Shown here piece after piece: positions 1 through 10,024 of a stretch of DNA of 64,000 nt; the stretch's first letter is position 1, and every line of letters starts with the position of its first letter. Where the stretch lies: assembly GCF_014250685.1 (NCBI RefSeq), contig NZ_JACFAJ010000004.1:1-64000 (forward strand). The letters are read 5' to 3'. Source of the DNA: Cetobacterium sp. 2A (GTDB lineage Bacteria; Fusobacteriota; Fusobacteriia; Fusobacteriales; Fusobacteriaceae). Under the pieces are notes generated by a model. The model did no database searches. It had not been told where the DNA came from and worked only from the letters and a program-made list of their open reading frames with translations. A program made the translations under genes and the position numbers.

Positions 1-504
1 TTAGAATTCAAAAAGAATGGAAAAGTATTTTATATAAGAGAAAAATTCAACAAAACTGACACTATCACAATATGCGCTAAAACACATAATCCAAGAGATA
101 GCTCAAGAGTCTATAGAGTGGATAGCTTTTTAATCCCTTCAAGAGCTGCCAGTTTATCTAAATTAAAAATAGATGTAACTGTTTCTGATAGAAGATCACA
201 TCGAAATGATGGAGACAGAATAGCAAAGGGATATGTAGTTTTAGAAGCATTTTCTAATGGGAATAGAGTATTCAGCAAAGAGATCTGGAGAGATCAAACA
301 AATGGCGGAGATGGTGCAAGTGGATTTGAAGCAGGAACAATATACAACAAAAATCTTTCAGATATCATAAATGATTATAGTCTTAACATTTATGACTTGT
401 ACATTAGTATCTACCTGTCAACTGGAGACTATCAAGCTCACGTTGATGGTGGAAAGCATAGATATCAAAGAGTTCATGGAATATGTGTAACAACTTATGA
501 TTAG
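1..504 (+). CDS. Unknown fibre-adjacent protein, 3' part (copy)
   Basis: The frame is open from the first base and encodes the C-terminal 167 residues of the 214-residue protein at 13121-13765. The start lies outside the window. Confidence 0.7.
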   Translation, partial: LEFKKNGKVFYIREKFNKTDTITICAKTHNPRDSSRVYRVDSFLIPSRAASLSKLKIDVTVSDRRSHRNDGDRIAKGYVVLEAFSNGNRVFSKEIWRDQTNGGDGASGFEAGTIYNKNLSDIINDYSLNIYDLYISIYLSTGDYQAHVDGGKHRYQRVHGICVTTYD

Positions 505-521
505 AGAAAAAGGAGCCTATA

Positions 522-767
522 ATGAAATTTCCAATTGCAACAATAATTGAAAGAGTTTTAACAATTTTTGACAAGACTACTAAAAATGCAGAAAAAGACC
601 AAGATTTTAAACAGTCAAAACATAAAGAATATGCCCCTGTTATTTCTCTAATTTCTTTAATAGTTTTAATTGTTTGTATCCTTAACTCCGTTTTTCCACA
701 AATCTTCAATATTGATTCCTGGATTTATGATTTAAATGAAAAATTAATTAATTATATTTTATCATAG
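522..767 (+). CDS. Lysis-cassette membrane protein (copy)
   Basis: This is an intact inverted-arm copy of the 81-residue protein described at 12858-13103. Confidence 0.7.
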   Translation: MKFPIATIIERVLTIFDKTTKNAEKDQDFKQSKHKEYAPVISLISLIVLIVCILNSVFPQIFNIDSWIYDLNEKLINYILS

Positions 768-772
768 AGCTG

Positions 773-1214
773 ATGATGATGAAAAATATACTAGAAAATT
801 TAATAATAGACACGGTGAACCTTTTTAAATACCTTTGTTTAGGCTTATTATTCCGCTTATAGGAGGTTTTGATAACGCTTTAGAATCTCTGTTTATTCTA
901 ACAGTGTTAGATGTCATAACGGGTATTTTAAAAGGATTAAAAATGGAAATGTTTTCTCTCATACCATGTATAAAGGATTTATTTTTAAGAAACCTTCAAT
1001 ATATATTGCAATAACTGTAATGTATCAAATTGACAAATCAGGAGCATTAAAAGACCTCGGATTTTCCCTGAGAGAAATGTTAATAAATGCGTGCATCATA
1101 ATGGAGGGTATTTCAATCTTGGAAAACTTAGAAAATCTAGGTTTTCCTATCCCTACTCCAATTAAAAATATTTTAGCTTCAGTAAAACATAAAGAAAGTG
1201 TAGAAGGAGATTAG
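773..1214 (+). pseudogene. Holin copy broken by indels
   Basis: This copy of the holin (intact at 60062-60505) has lost bases near 850 and 935, so the frame is interrupted. The breaks are absent from 60062-60505 and probably reflect base-calling errors. Confidence 0.7.
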
Positions 1215-1216
1215 GT

Positions 1217-1658
1217 ATGTACAAAGTAAATATTTTAAAGTTAAAGAATTAGTATCTCCACAAGTATATGAAAACTTGGAGACGATGCTAGGAAATATAT
1301 AAGCGACAATATCTGGTTGTTCCTGGATACCTTAAGAGAAGATTTAGGGGTTCCTGTATTAGTTAATAGACCAAGTCATGGGATAACACAAAGAGGGCTT
1401 AGAACAACTTTAGATAGCATTGTAATAGATAAAGTAAAATCAAACAAATTATATTTAAGTGCCCATGTACTGGGGAGAGGTGTAGACTTTGAAGTTCCAA
1501 AATGGATATAAAAAAGGTTTACGAGAAATTATTAACAATCAAGAAAAGTATATATGATTACAAGAATCGAGGATCCAGAAGTGACTCTAAAAAAAGGATA
1601 TATCCATGTAGATGATATACACACAGACAAAAATGGAATATATATTTTTAAACCTTAA
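1217..1658 (+). pseudogene. M15 endolysin copy broken by indels
   Basis: This copy of 11959-12405 carries several one-base deletions, for example near 1220, 1273 and 1500. Only the middle part, including the zinc-site segment, stays in one frame. Confidence 0.7.
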
Positions 1659-1665
1659 AAAAATA

Positions 1666-1700
1666 AAAGGCTCCTCAAAATAAAACTGAGGAGCCTTTTT
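1666..1700. terminator. Bidirectional terminator (copy)
   Basis: This is the inverted copy of the convergent terminator at 11917-11951, a GGCTCCTCA stem flanked by A and T runs. Confidence 0.7.
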
Positions 1701-1723
1701 ATATATGAAAATTACAATTATAT

Positions 1724-2017
1724 TTATATTCTTCCGTTGATTCTATAGATATAAAATAATGCTAAAGCTACTATAATAAAAATTATTCTACTTACCCATG
1801 TTTCAGCCATCAATATACCTGTAACATGTTGAAAATAATCTAGTAAAGCCCAAAATGCAAACATAAATAATAAAGCTACAAAAAATAATCCTATATCTGG
1901 TGTTGAAAATGGAGCCATATAGCCAGTTGTTAAATATGTATATACAACAAATCCTAAAACTAAAAGGAAAGCTGGTATAATGTATTTTATAAATATTTTT
2001 TTGAAATCAATTTTCAT
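1724..2017 (-). CDS. Three-helix membrane protein (copy)
   Basis: This copy of 11596-11889 is intact but has Ala for Gly in the last helix. The substitution appears only in this low-quality arm. Confidence 0.7.
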   Translation of the reverse strand: MKIDFKKIFIKYIIPAFLLVLGFVVYTYLTTGYMAPFSTPDIGLFFVALLFMFAFWALLDYFQHVTGILMAETWVSRIIFIIVALALFYIYRINGRI

Positions 2018-2027
2018 CAAATCCCCC

Positions 2028-3137
2028 TTACTTTATATCTGTATTTTTCGGCATTATTATATTATTTATTGTAGGATAGATTTTTTCTCTTTTTTCTAAT
2101 TCAGATTTGAATCCCTCTTTTGTTGCATATATATCAAGCCCCATATCTTTAGTAAATTGCACTGTTGATTTCAATGGTGTTAATCCTATATATTTTGTTG
2201 GTTGCAACTCTCTACCAAAACGACTAACTTTTACATTTTTATTTTAATCGTAAATAAAATTCCTTCGCCTTTTATATTTTTTAATGCTTTATATCCGTTT
2301 ATAACTTTTCCACCTAAATCAAAAATAGAAAATGCAAGATTTCCAATGTTATATATATCTTCTCCTAAATTATTGCTTTTTCTATAGATGGATTTCTATA
2401 TTCAATCCAATCTTTTATAATTTCCTAGAGGCTTATAAAACCAATCTCTAGTATATTAAAACTTCCCATCTTATCTGGGGTGCCTTTAGCTACAAAATAA
2501 ACATCTGCTACAAACTCAGTTATCATACCTGTCGTATGTGCTATCAGTATAAACGATACTGATAGAGGATTATGTTTTATAGTTTGACTAATTCCAATTG
2601 TTGCCGCTAAGTTACTGGTACTCATTAGAGTTTTACTCCAGTCCATAGGTAAAATAATTAATTCGTTAGATACATCTTTAATTTCAATATTTCCAACATA
2701 AGAACTTAAACTATCGGCTCCTGTTTCTCCTCTGCCATCTAAAGGTTGTAATTTATATTGTCTTATAACTACATAGAACATATGTTTTCCCTTATTAAAA
2801 AACTCTATATAATCAGCTACAAATCCATTAAATACATATTCTCTAATGACATAGCCGCTTCTGACAATTTTTATATTAATTCTTTTTAACCATTCTATTT
2901 TATCCCCATTCGTTCTGCACCATTTATTTAATTTTAATATATTTTCACCGTTTATATCATCCCGTGTCGAATATATCCTTTTATAGCAAAAATTCCATGC
3001 TTTAAAAATATCTTAATATCTTCTATATCTATTTGTTCAAATAAAATTGTATCATTTTTAAAAAGTGAATTGATTGTTATTTGTGTTTTTGCGGTCTCAT
3101 CTTCATAATTATAAATTTCAATAGTCTTATTTTTCAT
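2028..3137 (-). pseudogene. 371-residue unknown protein, broken copy
   Basis: This is a copy of the gene that is intact at 58124-59239. Indels near 2250, 2380, 2450 and 2970 break the frame. The breaks are not shared with the other copies. Confidence 0.7.
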
Positions 3138-3314
3138 ACCGAGACTCCTAAGTTTGTTTTTCTATATTTTATCTAAAAAAATATAGAATCGGCAATATAA
3201 ATTTTAAACAATAATTTTGGGGTCGTAAAATCGATTTTAAGGTCTTTGCAAAAATATTTTCAACCAAATATATATAGGCAATGAAAAAATAGGACTAATA
3301 ATCCCCTTTTTAAT

Positions 3315-3463
3315 TTAAAATTCTATAATTTCTCTACTTCTATAAACTTCTTTCCATCATTAACGGCTGTTATTGTTTTCACTTTGTAATTACGTGTCTC
3401 TTTGTTATTACAGCCAGTTAATAATAATATAAATGCTAAAGCTACAAAAAATGTTAATTTCAT
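3315..3463 (-). pseudogene. Small lipoprotein, broken copy
   Basis: This copy of 10144-10293 is one base short (a T missing in a T4 run), so the frame shifts in its second half. Confidence 0.65.
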
Positions 3464-3885
3464 ATCTTCCTCCTATTTGGATATAAATAAAATGTCAAAA
3501 AATTCTCTTCTTCTACTAATTCCTCTCTACTGTTTATATTTATATCGGTATATTTATACTCTATTAATAATCTAAATTCAACTAACGATATTTATACAAC
3601 TCATAATAGTGTACTATGGTGATTTTTATTTCCTATATTCAACTTTACATTCAACAACATATCCATAATGATTTTGAACTTAAAATCATTATATCTATAA
3701 ATAAAGTCCTGTCGACCTTAGATAACGACAAAAGTGCCCGTCATCGACAGGACCCTATAATAGCCTATATTTAATACTTTCATGAAAATAACAACTAAAA
3801 AATGTTGATAATCTGTTTAAAATATTATATATCGACAAAAAGGGGGCTTCTATGCTAATATAATCATAGATAAATAGAAGCACCC

Positions 3886-4444
3886 ATTTTAATCTGACCA
3901 TAGTGGAATCTAAATTTGATTATCTTCATAATATCCGCAGGAGAATATTTAATTTTAATCTGACCATAGTGGAATCTAAATTCAAGTAAAAATTCATAAT
4001 CTAAACCTTGGGCTATGTCATTTTAATCTGACCATAGTGGAATCTAAATAGAAGTATTATGATTCTATCTCTTACATAATTTATAGATTTTAATCTGACC
4101 ATAGTGGAATCTAAATACCACGATATGGGAGCATATATTCAATCGTTTAAATTTTAATCTGACCATAGTGGAATCTAAATTTGTCAGATATACGCGTTGT
4201 CTCTCCTCTGAAATATCATTTTAATCTGACCATAGTGGAATCTAAATAACAAATGATGTAACAGCCTTAGCTATTTCTACAATTTTAATCTGACCATAGT
4301 GGAATCTAAATATGCGAAATAGGTGGAAATTCACTGAGATAATTTCAATTTTAATCTGACCATAGTGGAATCTAAATTTTTTAGTTAGCATAAATTCTCC
4401 TCAAAAGTTTTAACATTTTAATCTGATCATAGTGGAATCTATAA
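3886..4444 (+). CRISPR. CRISPR mini-array (inverted copy)
   Basis: Nine 30-bp repeats and eight spacers identical in order to 9162-9720, here on the opposite strand. The degenerate repeat is the last one, at 4415-4444. Confidence 0.9.
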
Positions 4445-4737
4445 TTTTGGGATCCTAATATCAATTTTAAGGTCCTTGTAAAAATATTTACAATAAATAT
4501 ATAGCCAATGTCGAAGAGGATTTTTTTAATCCTTTTTTAGTTTCACAAAATATAATTATTACAGATTAAAATATTTAAGCAGTATCAAGCCCGGCTAAAA
4601 AAACATAGTAAAAGTAATATTTAAAAGTGGAAATAACGGGACTAAATATGAAGGATCAGAAAAGGATCAGAAAAAAATTAATATAAATTTATTTATAAAT
4701 GATATAATGAATACGATAGGAGCAGGGCAGTCAGTAT

Positions 4738-5014
4738 ATGATAAAATTTCAGATAGGTAAATTAACTTTTAAAAAATTTTTATTACATTGGATGGTTTCA
4801 ATTATTCTAGTTGTAATTAGTTTTTTTTATTCTTAAAGAAAGTAACTTGAAAGAAATACTGGTAATAATAAGTATCTTTTCAATCTTCCTAGGAATGTTA
4901 GGTTCTATCCTATTAATAGCATTTGTAAAAGAGGTTATAGAAGATATTAATAATAAAGATTATAAGGTTGTAATAGCTACAATTATATTTGCAAAATACT
5001 TTTTTAAATTATAA
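4738..5014 (+). pseudogene. Two-helix membrane protein, broken copy
   Basis: This copy of 8588-8866 and 56242-56520 is two bases short within the run near 4825, so the frame is broken after about 30 codons. Confidence 0.65.
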
Positions 5015-5073
5015 ATGAAATTAATAGGGCCAACAAAAGAAGTTTGAATTCCTCTTTTGTTGACCCTTCCTTA

Positions 5074-5235
5074 TTACATTTCCTCAATAGTTGTTTTATT
5101 AATCATGAACTTTATTAGTGAAAATATAAAGAATGGTGAAGCTAATCCAAACGTTATTATAATCAATAATGTCCAACCTAATATAAACAATAAACTATCT
5201 CCAAAACTCACATCACATTTTAATCTTTTAGACAT
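5074..5235 (-). CDS. 53-residue membrane protein (copy)
   Basis: This is an intact copy of the gene described at 56021-56182. Confidence 0.65.
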   Translation of the reverse strand: MSKRLKCDVSFGDSLLFILGWTLLIIITFGLASPFFIFSLIKFMINKTTIEEM

Positions 5236-5319
5236 ATTCAACTCTCCTTTATGTATCTAGTTACTAGATATATACTGTAATATATCAAAAGCTCCATCTG
5301 CAATAGTTTTGTTTTTAAT

Positions 5320-5520
5320 TTATTTCTTTAAACTAAGTACTCGTCTTAATTTCCATTCATTGTTTATTTTTTCAAATACTTTTACTTCTCTATTTTTGTT
5401 TAATTTGTCTATTAACTCCTCTACTATTATATCTTCATCCTGTAAAGAATTTACTATTTTTTCAAATATTATCGTACCTTTATTTTCTAGTAACAAAATT
5501 CTATATTGAATCTCTTCCAT
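5320..5520 (-). CDS. 66-residue unknown protein (copy)
   Basis: This is an intact copy of 8082-8282. Confidence 0.65.
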   Translation of the reverse strand: MEEIQYRILLLENKGTIIFEKIVNSLQDEDIIVEELIDKLNKNREVKVFEKINNEWKLRRVLSLKK

Positions 5521-5521
5521 A

Positions 5522-6075
5522 TTAATCAACCTCTTTTTTTTGTAAGTTTAACCATTTGTCTAATGTTGGTCTTGAAATATTATAAAATTTTGCTACCTTT
5601 ACTTTTTTAAATTCAAAATTTATCATTGTTTCTTTTAAATCTTTTGGTATCTCTTTTTTAGGTTTTTATATTTACCTTTCTCTTTTGCTATAGCAATTCC
5701 TTCTCGCTGTCTCTCCAAAAGAATCTCTCTCTCAAATGTAGCTATCCCACCAATCACTGTCAACATAAGTTTGCCAGCAGGTGAAGATGTATCTATACTT
5801 TCTTTCAAACTTTTAAAAGTTGCTCCTTTAGCTGTTATAGATTCTGTTATTTCTAATAAATCTTTTGTATTCCTAGCCAATCTAGAAAATTCAGATACAA
5901 TTACGACATCTCCTTTTCTTATAAAATTAAGCATTTCTTTAAGTTTTATTCTATCTGTATTTTTTCCAGATTTTTTATCTATAAAAATTTCTTCGGCTCC
6001 ATTTTCTTGAAGCGATCTAATTTGTCTTTCTTCATTTTGATCTATTGTTGAAACTCTTGCATATCCAACTTTCAC
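5522..6075 (-). pseudogene. Serine recombinase, broken copy
   Basis: This copy of 7526-8080 is one base short near 5663, which separates the catalytic domain from the C-terminal helix-turn-helix. Confidence 0.7.
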
Positions 6076-6286
6076 ATTTTCTCCTTTTTATTTTCATTTT
6101 ACATTTTTTGTAATAAATAGTCAATGACTTAAGTTACAAAGAGTAAATTTATACAAATTACAAAGTTAGTTTACATAACAACTATGTTTGTTTGATATGA
6201 GCAAAATAGGGTCTACCTTATTTTACAGTTTTCAATAAATTTAAAATTCAAAAAATAAAAAAGCGGACTAACGTCCGCTAAATTTT

Positions 6287-6645
6287 TTATCCCACACTTC
6301 TATAATCTGTAGTTTTTTTATAATATAAAGCTATATAACCTAATGTAAACATTATTTCATCAGTAGTATAATTATGATTTCTGTTATTTTTAGTATATCC
6401 TATTATATTCATAGCTTTAAGATATATGTCTTCAGACATAGTAGGATGGTATGTAATATTATTTATCACTGTTAATCCAGAAGCTAACACGGATGAAATA
6501 AATGCTAGATTTTTTCTTTATCCATTAAATCTCTACAATGCTCTTCTTTTTTCCCCAATTTAGAACTGTAACTTCTTAAAAATATAATTATTTCTTCTAG
6601 TGATTTGCTCTCTAATTTTGTAACAACATTTTTATATTTATTCAA
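6287..6645 (-). pseudogene. 119-residue unknown protein, broken copy
   Basis: This copy of 54608-54967 has one A missing from a run near 6515, which shifts the frame. Confidence 0.65.
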
Positions 6646-6955
6646 TAAATTCTCCTTCGGCGTCTTGCCAAATAAATGAGAATATGGTATTATAATACTA
6701 GTTAAAAATCATAATACTATATTCCATAAAAATAAAAAGGTATAAATCGGCAAATTTATACTATCCATAATAATATATGTAAATCGGCAAATTTAAATAT
6801 ATTATTAAATTTGCCGATTTACATATATTATTATGGATAGTATAAATTTGCCGATTTATACCTTTTTATTTTTATGGAATATAGTATTATGATTTTTAAC
6901 TAGTATTATAATACCATATTCTCATTTATTTGGCAAGACGCCGAAGGAGAATTTA

Positions 6956-7314
6956 TTGAATAAATATAAAAATGTTGTTACAAAATTAGAGAGCAAATCA
7001 CTAGAAGAAATAATTATATTTTTAAGAAGTTACAGTTCTAAATTGGGGAAAAAAGAAGAGCATTGTAGAGATTTAATGGATAAAGAAAAAAATCTAGCAT
7101 TATTTCATCCGTGTTAGCTTCTGGATTAACAGTGATAAATAATATTACATACCATCCTACTATGTCTGAAGACATATATCTTAAAGCTATGAATATAATA
7201 GGATATACTAAAAATAACAGAAATCATAATTATACTACTGATGAAATAATGTTTACATTAGGTTATATAGCTTTATATTATAAAAAAACTACAGATTATA
7301 GAAGTGTGGGATAA
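6956..7314 (+). pseudogene. 119-residue unknown protein, frameshifted copy
   Basis: This copy of 54608-54967 is one T short near 7104, so the reading frame breaks and only the last 67 codons stay open. The intact copy has no such break, and a consensus error is likely. Confidence 0.7.
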
Positions 7315-7321
7315 AAAATTT

Positions 7322-7344
7322 AGCGGACGTTAGTCCGCTTTTTT
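7322..7344 (+). terminator. Rho-independent terminator
   Basis: A perfect 7-bp stem AGCGGAC/GTCCGCT with a 4-base loop is followed by a T6 run. It sits 8 bases after the stop of the 119-residue gene. Confidence 0.85.
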
Positions 7345-7476
7345 ATTTTTTGAATTTTAAATTTATTGAAAACTGTAAAATAAGGTAGACCCTATTTTGC
7401 TCATATCAAACAAACATAGTTGTTATGTAAACTAACTTTGTAATTTGTATAAATTTACTCTTTGTAACTTAAGTCA

Positions 7477-7505
7477 TTGACTATTTATTACAAAAAATGT
7501 AAAAT
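7477..7505 (+). promoter_or_regulatory. Sigma-70 type promoter for the recombinase
   Basis: TTGACT and TAAAAT are separated by 17 bases. The GTG start of the recombinase follows 21 bases after the -10, with an AAGGAG ribosome site in between. Confidence 0.7.
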
Positions 7506-7525
7506 GAAAATAAAAAGGAGAAAAT

Positions 7526-8080
7526 GTGAAAGTTGGATATGCAAGAGTTTCAACAATAGATCAAAATGAAGAAAGACAAATTAGATCGCTTCAAGAAAAT
7601 GGAGCCGAAGAAATTTTTATAGATAAAAAATCTGGAAAAAATACAGATAGAATAAAACTTAAAGAAATGCTTAATTTTATAAGAAAAGGAGATGTCGTAA
7701 TTGTATCTGAATTTTCTAGATTGGCTAGGAATACAAAAGATTTATTAGAAATAACAGAATCTATAACAGCTAAAGGAGCAACTTTTAAAAGTTTGAAAGA
7801 AAGTATAGATACATCTTCACCTGCTGGCAAACTTATGTTGACAGTGATTGGTGGGATAGCTACATTTGAGAGAGAGATTCTTTTGGAGAGACAGCGAGAA
7901 GGAATTGCTATAGCAAAAGAGAAAGGTAAATATAAAAAACCTAAAAAAGAGATACCAAAAGATTTAAAAGAAACAATGATAAATTTTGAATTTAAAAAAG
8001 TAAAGGTAGCAAAATTTTATAATATTTCAAGACCAACATTAGACAAATGGTTAAACTTACAAAAAAAAGAGGTTGATTAA
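7526..8080 (+). CDS. Small serine recombinase (resolvase/invertase)
   Basis: This 184-residue protein has the normal length of a Tn3-resolvase/Pin-type recombinase. The N-terminal catalytic domain starts KVGYARVST with the nucleophile Ser9. It continues with SEFSRLARN and GGIATFEREI, and the long helix E is rich in Arg and Glu. The C-terminal end (about 160-180, NISRPTLDKWLN) is a helix-turn-helix. Translation starts at GTG after AAGGAG. On a plasmid-prophage without an integrase, the likely job is to resolve multimers, though inverting a segment is possible. Upstream inverted repeats (AAAATA/TATTTT at about 7378-7399) and the TTGCCGAT palindromes are candidate sites. The intact second copy is at 55179. 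Confidence 0.9.
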   Translation: MKVGYARVSTIDQNEERQIRSLQENGAEEIFIDKKSGKNTDRIKLKEMLNFIRKGDVVIVSEFSRLARNTKDLLEITESITAKGATFKSLKESIDTSSPAGKLMLTVIGGIATFEREILLERQREGIAIAKEKGKYKKPKKEIPKDLKETMINFEFKKVKVAKFYNISRPTLDKWLNLQKKEVD

Positions 8081-8081
8081 T

Positions 8082-8282
8082 ATGGAAGAGATTCAATATA
8101 GAATTTTGTTACTAGAAAATAAAGGTACGATAATATTTGAAAAAATAGTAAATTCTTTACAGGATGAAGATATAATAGTAGAGGAGTTAATAGACAAATT
8201 AAACAAAAATAGAGAAGTAAAAGTATTTGAAAAAATAAACAATGAATGGAAATTAAGACGAGTACTTAGTTTAAAGAAATAA
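8082..8282 (+). CDS. 66-residue unknown acidic protein
   Basis: The ATG lies just after the recombinase stop, so the two are probably co-transcribed. The protein is charged (EDEDIIVEELIDKLNKN, then EWKLRRVLSLKK) and has no membrane segment or known motif. I do not recognise it. It could be a small partner of the recombinase, but only the linkage suggests that. Confidence 0.6.
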   Translation: MEEIQYRILLLENKGTIIFEKIVNSLQDEDIIVEELIDKLNKNREVKVFEKINNEWKLRRVLSLKK

Positions 8283-8367
8283 ATTAAAAACAAAACTATT
8301 GCAGATGGAGCTTTTGATATATTACAGTATATATCTAGTAACTAGATACATAAAAGGAGAGTTGAAT

Positions 8368-8528
8368 ATGTCTAAAAGATTAAAATGTGATGTGAGTTTT
8401 GGAGATAGTTTATTGTTTATATTAGGTTGGACATTATTGATTATAATAACGTTTGGATTAGCTTCACCATTCTTTATATTTCACTAATAAAGTTCATGAT
8501 TAATAAAACAACTATTGAGGAAATGTAA
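8368..8528 (+). pseudogene. 53-residue membrane protein, frameshifted copy
   Basis: One T is missing from a T4 run near 8480 relative to 56021-56182 and to the inverted arm. Those copies both read through, so this is probably a consensus error. Confidence 0.65.
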
Positions 8529-8534
8529 TAAGGA

Positions 8535-8576
8535 AGGGTCAACAAAAGAGGAATTCAAACTTCTTTTGTTGGCCCT
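8535..8576. terminator. Convergent hairpin terminator
   Basis: A long stem (AGGG then CAACAAAAGA, paired with TCTTTTGTTG then CCCT) lies between two convergent small membrane-protein genes. Confidence 0.75.
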
Positions 8577-8587
8577 ATTAATTTCAT

Positions 8588-8866
8588 TTATAATTTAAAA
8601 AAGTATTTTGCAAATATAATTGTAGCTATTACAACCTTATAATCTTTATTATTAATATCTTCTATAACCTCTTTTACAAATGCTATTAATAGGATAGAAC
8701 CTAACATTCCTAGGAAGATTGAAAAGATACTTATTATTACCAGTATTTCTTTCAAGTTACTTTCTTTACGAATATAAAAAAAACTAATTACAACTAGAAT
8801 AATTGAAACCATCCAATGTAATAAAAATTTTTTAAAAGTTAATTTACCTATCTGAAATTTTATCAT
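8588..8866 (-). CDS. 92-residue multi-helix membrane protein
   Basis: Hydrophobic segments lie at about residues 14-31, 38-62 and near the C-terminus, with short charged loops. This fits an inner-membrane protein. I do not recognise the family. An AGGAGC ribosome site lies a little far upstream (about 15 bases). This copy has Arg where 56242-56520 and the inverted arm have Leu (FFYIRKE versus FFYILKE), so the Arg may be a base-call error. Position between small unknown genes and the CRISPR array suggests a host-modifying or exclusion gene, which is only an inference. Confidence 0.6.
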   Translation of the reverse strand: MIKFQIGKLTFKKFLLHWMVSIILVVISFFYIRKESNLKEILVIISIFSIFLGMLGSILLIAFVKEVIEDINNKDYKVVIATIIFAKYFFKL

Positions 8867-9066
8867 ATACTGACTGCCCTGCTCCTATCGTATTCATTAT
8901 ATCATTTATAAATAAATTTATATTAATTTTTTTCTGATCCTTTTCTGATCCTTCATATTTAGTCCCGTTATTTCCACTTTTAAATATTACTTTTACTATG
9001 TTTTTTTAGCCGGGCTTGATACTGCTTAAATATTTTAATCTGTAATAATTATATTTTGTGAAACTA

Positions 9067-9166
9067 AAAAAGAGGATTAAAAAATCCTCTTCGACATTGG
9101 CTATATATTTATTGTAAATATTTTTTACAAGGACCTTAAAATTGATATTAGGATCCCAAAATTATA
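9067..9166. repeat. Imperfect direct repeat A (left of CRISPR cassette)
   Basis: This stretch of about 100 bases aligns along its length with 10297-10397. Shared blocks are a G-rich hairpin start, CATTG.CTATATAT, AATATTTTT, GACCTTAAAAT.GAT and CCAAAATTAT. It ends where the first CRISPR repeat begins. Confidence 0.7.
9070..9091 (-). terminator. Terminator for minus-strand transcription
   Basis: The stem AAGAGGATT/AATCCTCTT is followed on the minus strand by a T-run. It would stop a CRISPR transcript moving from 9720 toward 9162. Between 8867 and 9069 I see no other gene, only AT-rich DNA with a repeated TCTGATCCTT motif (8934-8953). Confidence 0.65.
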
Positions 9167-9720
9167 GATTCCACTATGATCAGATTAAAATGTTAAAACT
9201 TTTGAGGAGAATTTATGCTAACTAAAAAATTTAGATTCCACTATGGTCAGATTAAAATTGAAATTATCTCAGTGAATTTCCACCTATTTCGCATATTTAG
9301 ATTCCACTATGGTCAGATTAAAATTGTAGAAATAGCTAAGGCTGTTACATCATTTGTTATTTAGATTCCACTATGGTCAGATTAAAATGATATTTCAGAG
9401 GAGAGACAACGCGTATATCTGACAAATTTAGATTCCACTATGGTCAGATTAAAATTTAAACGATTGAATATATGCTCCCATATCGTGGTATTTAGATTCC
9501 ACTATGGTCAGATTAAAATCTATAAATTATGTAAGAGATAGAATCATAATACTTCTATTTAGATTCCACTATGGTCAGATTAAAATGACATAGCCCAAGG
9601 TTTAGATTATGAATTTTTACTTGAATTTAGATTCCACTATGGTCAGATTAAAATTAAATATTCTCCTGCGGATATTATGAAGATAATCAAATTTAGATTC
9701 CACTATGGTCAGATTAAAAT
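9162..9720 (-). CRISPR. CRISPR mini-array, 9 repeats / 8 spacers, no cas genes
   Basis: Eight identical 30-bp repeats start at 9229, 9295, 9359, 9426, 9490, 9557, 9625 and 9691. A degenerate one starts at 9162 (changes at its outer end and GGTC to GATC). Spacers are 34-38 bp and all different. Read on the minus strand, the repeat runs from ATTTTAATCTGACC to GGAATCTAAAT, an end typical of type I-B arrays. The degenerate terminal repeat and the terminator at 9091-9070 both point to minus-strand transcription with the leader beyond 9720. No cas gene is present in the unit, so any activity would need host Cas proteins. I found no spacer match elsewhere in the unit by eye. Confidence 0.95.
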
Positions 9721-9769
9721 GGGTGCTTCTATTTATCTATGATTATATTAGCATAGAAGCCCCCTTTTT
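9721..9769 (+). terminator. Hairpin abutting the leader-side repeat
   Basis: GGG-T-GCTTCTAT pairs with ATAGAAGC-CCCC, followed by T5, directly after the last repeat. On the plus strand it works as a terminator. On the minus strand it would lie in the CRISPR leader. It may insulate the array from opposing transcription. Confidence 0.6.
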
Positions 9770-9852
9770 GTCGATATATAATATTTTAAACAGATTATCA
9801 ACATTTTTTAGTTGTTATTTTCATGAAAGTATTAAATATAGGCTATTATAGG

Positions 9853-9900
9853 GTCCTGTCGATGACGGGCACTTTTGTCGTTATCTAAGGTCGACAGGAC
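9853..9900. other. Long hairpin, 10-bp perfect arms
   Basis: GTCCTGTCGA and TCGACAGGAC enclose 28 bases, with a T-rich stretch after it on the plus strand. It is GC-rich against an AT-rich background. It could be a terminator or a structured RNA element. Confidence 0.5.
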
Positions 9901-9913
9901 TTTATTTATAGAT

Positions 9914-9941
9914 ATAATGATTTTAAGTTCAAAATCATTAT
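9914..9941. other. Palindrome, 11-bp perfect arms
   Basis: ATAATGATTTT and AAAATCATTAT flank a 6-base loop. It lies between the CRISPR leader side and the lipoprotein promoter, and could be an operator. Confidence 0.5.
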
Positions 9942-10024
9942 GGATATGTTGTTGAATGTAAAGTTGAATATAGGAAATAAAAATCACCATAGTACACTAT
10001 TATGAGTTGTATAAATATCGTTAG

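Larger units (their letters stand above)
1..6810 (-). repeat. Inverted low-quality copy of 6805-13624
   Basis: This block is the reverse complement of 6805-13624. It is about ten bases shorter because of many one-base indels, mostly in homopolymers. The two arms meet at 6805-6810 (TTAAAT). In the intact unit the partners are ATTTAA at 54443-54448 and TTAAAT at 54457-54462, which form a 6-bp stem with an 8-base loop. That is the pattern expected when a 3' end folds back and primes on itself. I infer a chimeric read or assembly join rather than a real genomic inverted repeat. Gene copies inside it are listed briefly below. Confidence 0.85.

Noticed and set aside
1-6804. Multiple pseudogenes in the first 6.8 kb
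   Set aside because: The frame breaks are single-base indels in an inverted duplicate, and the same genes are intact in another copy, so they are not treated as real gene decay.
6700-6900. Inverted repeat as a hairpin telomere of a linear plasmid-prophage (N15-like)
   Set aside because: The same sequence at 54447 continues normally into the unit with no break. The symmetry centre of the join is offset from the natural dyad centre, and no protelomerase gene is present. A fold-back artefact explains it better.
7526-8080. Serine recombinase as the phage integrase
   Set aside because: At 184 residues it is of resolvase/invertase size and lacks the long C-terminal domain of large serine integrases. 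Plasmid replication genes make integration unnecessary.
9162-9720. Array as plasmid iterons or phage direct repeats
   Set aside because: The intervening segments are unique and 34-38 bp long, and one terminal repeat is degenerate. That is a CRISPR layout; the iterons are at 47049.
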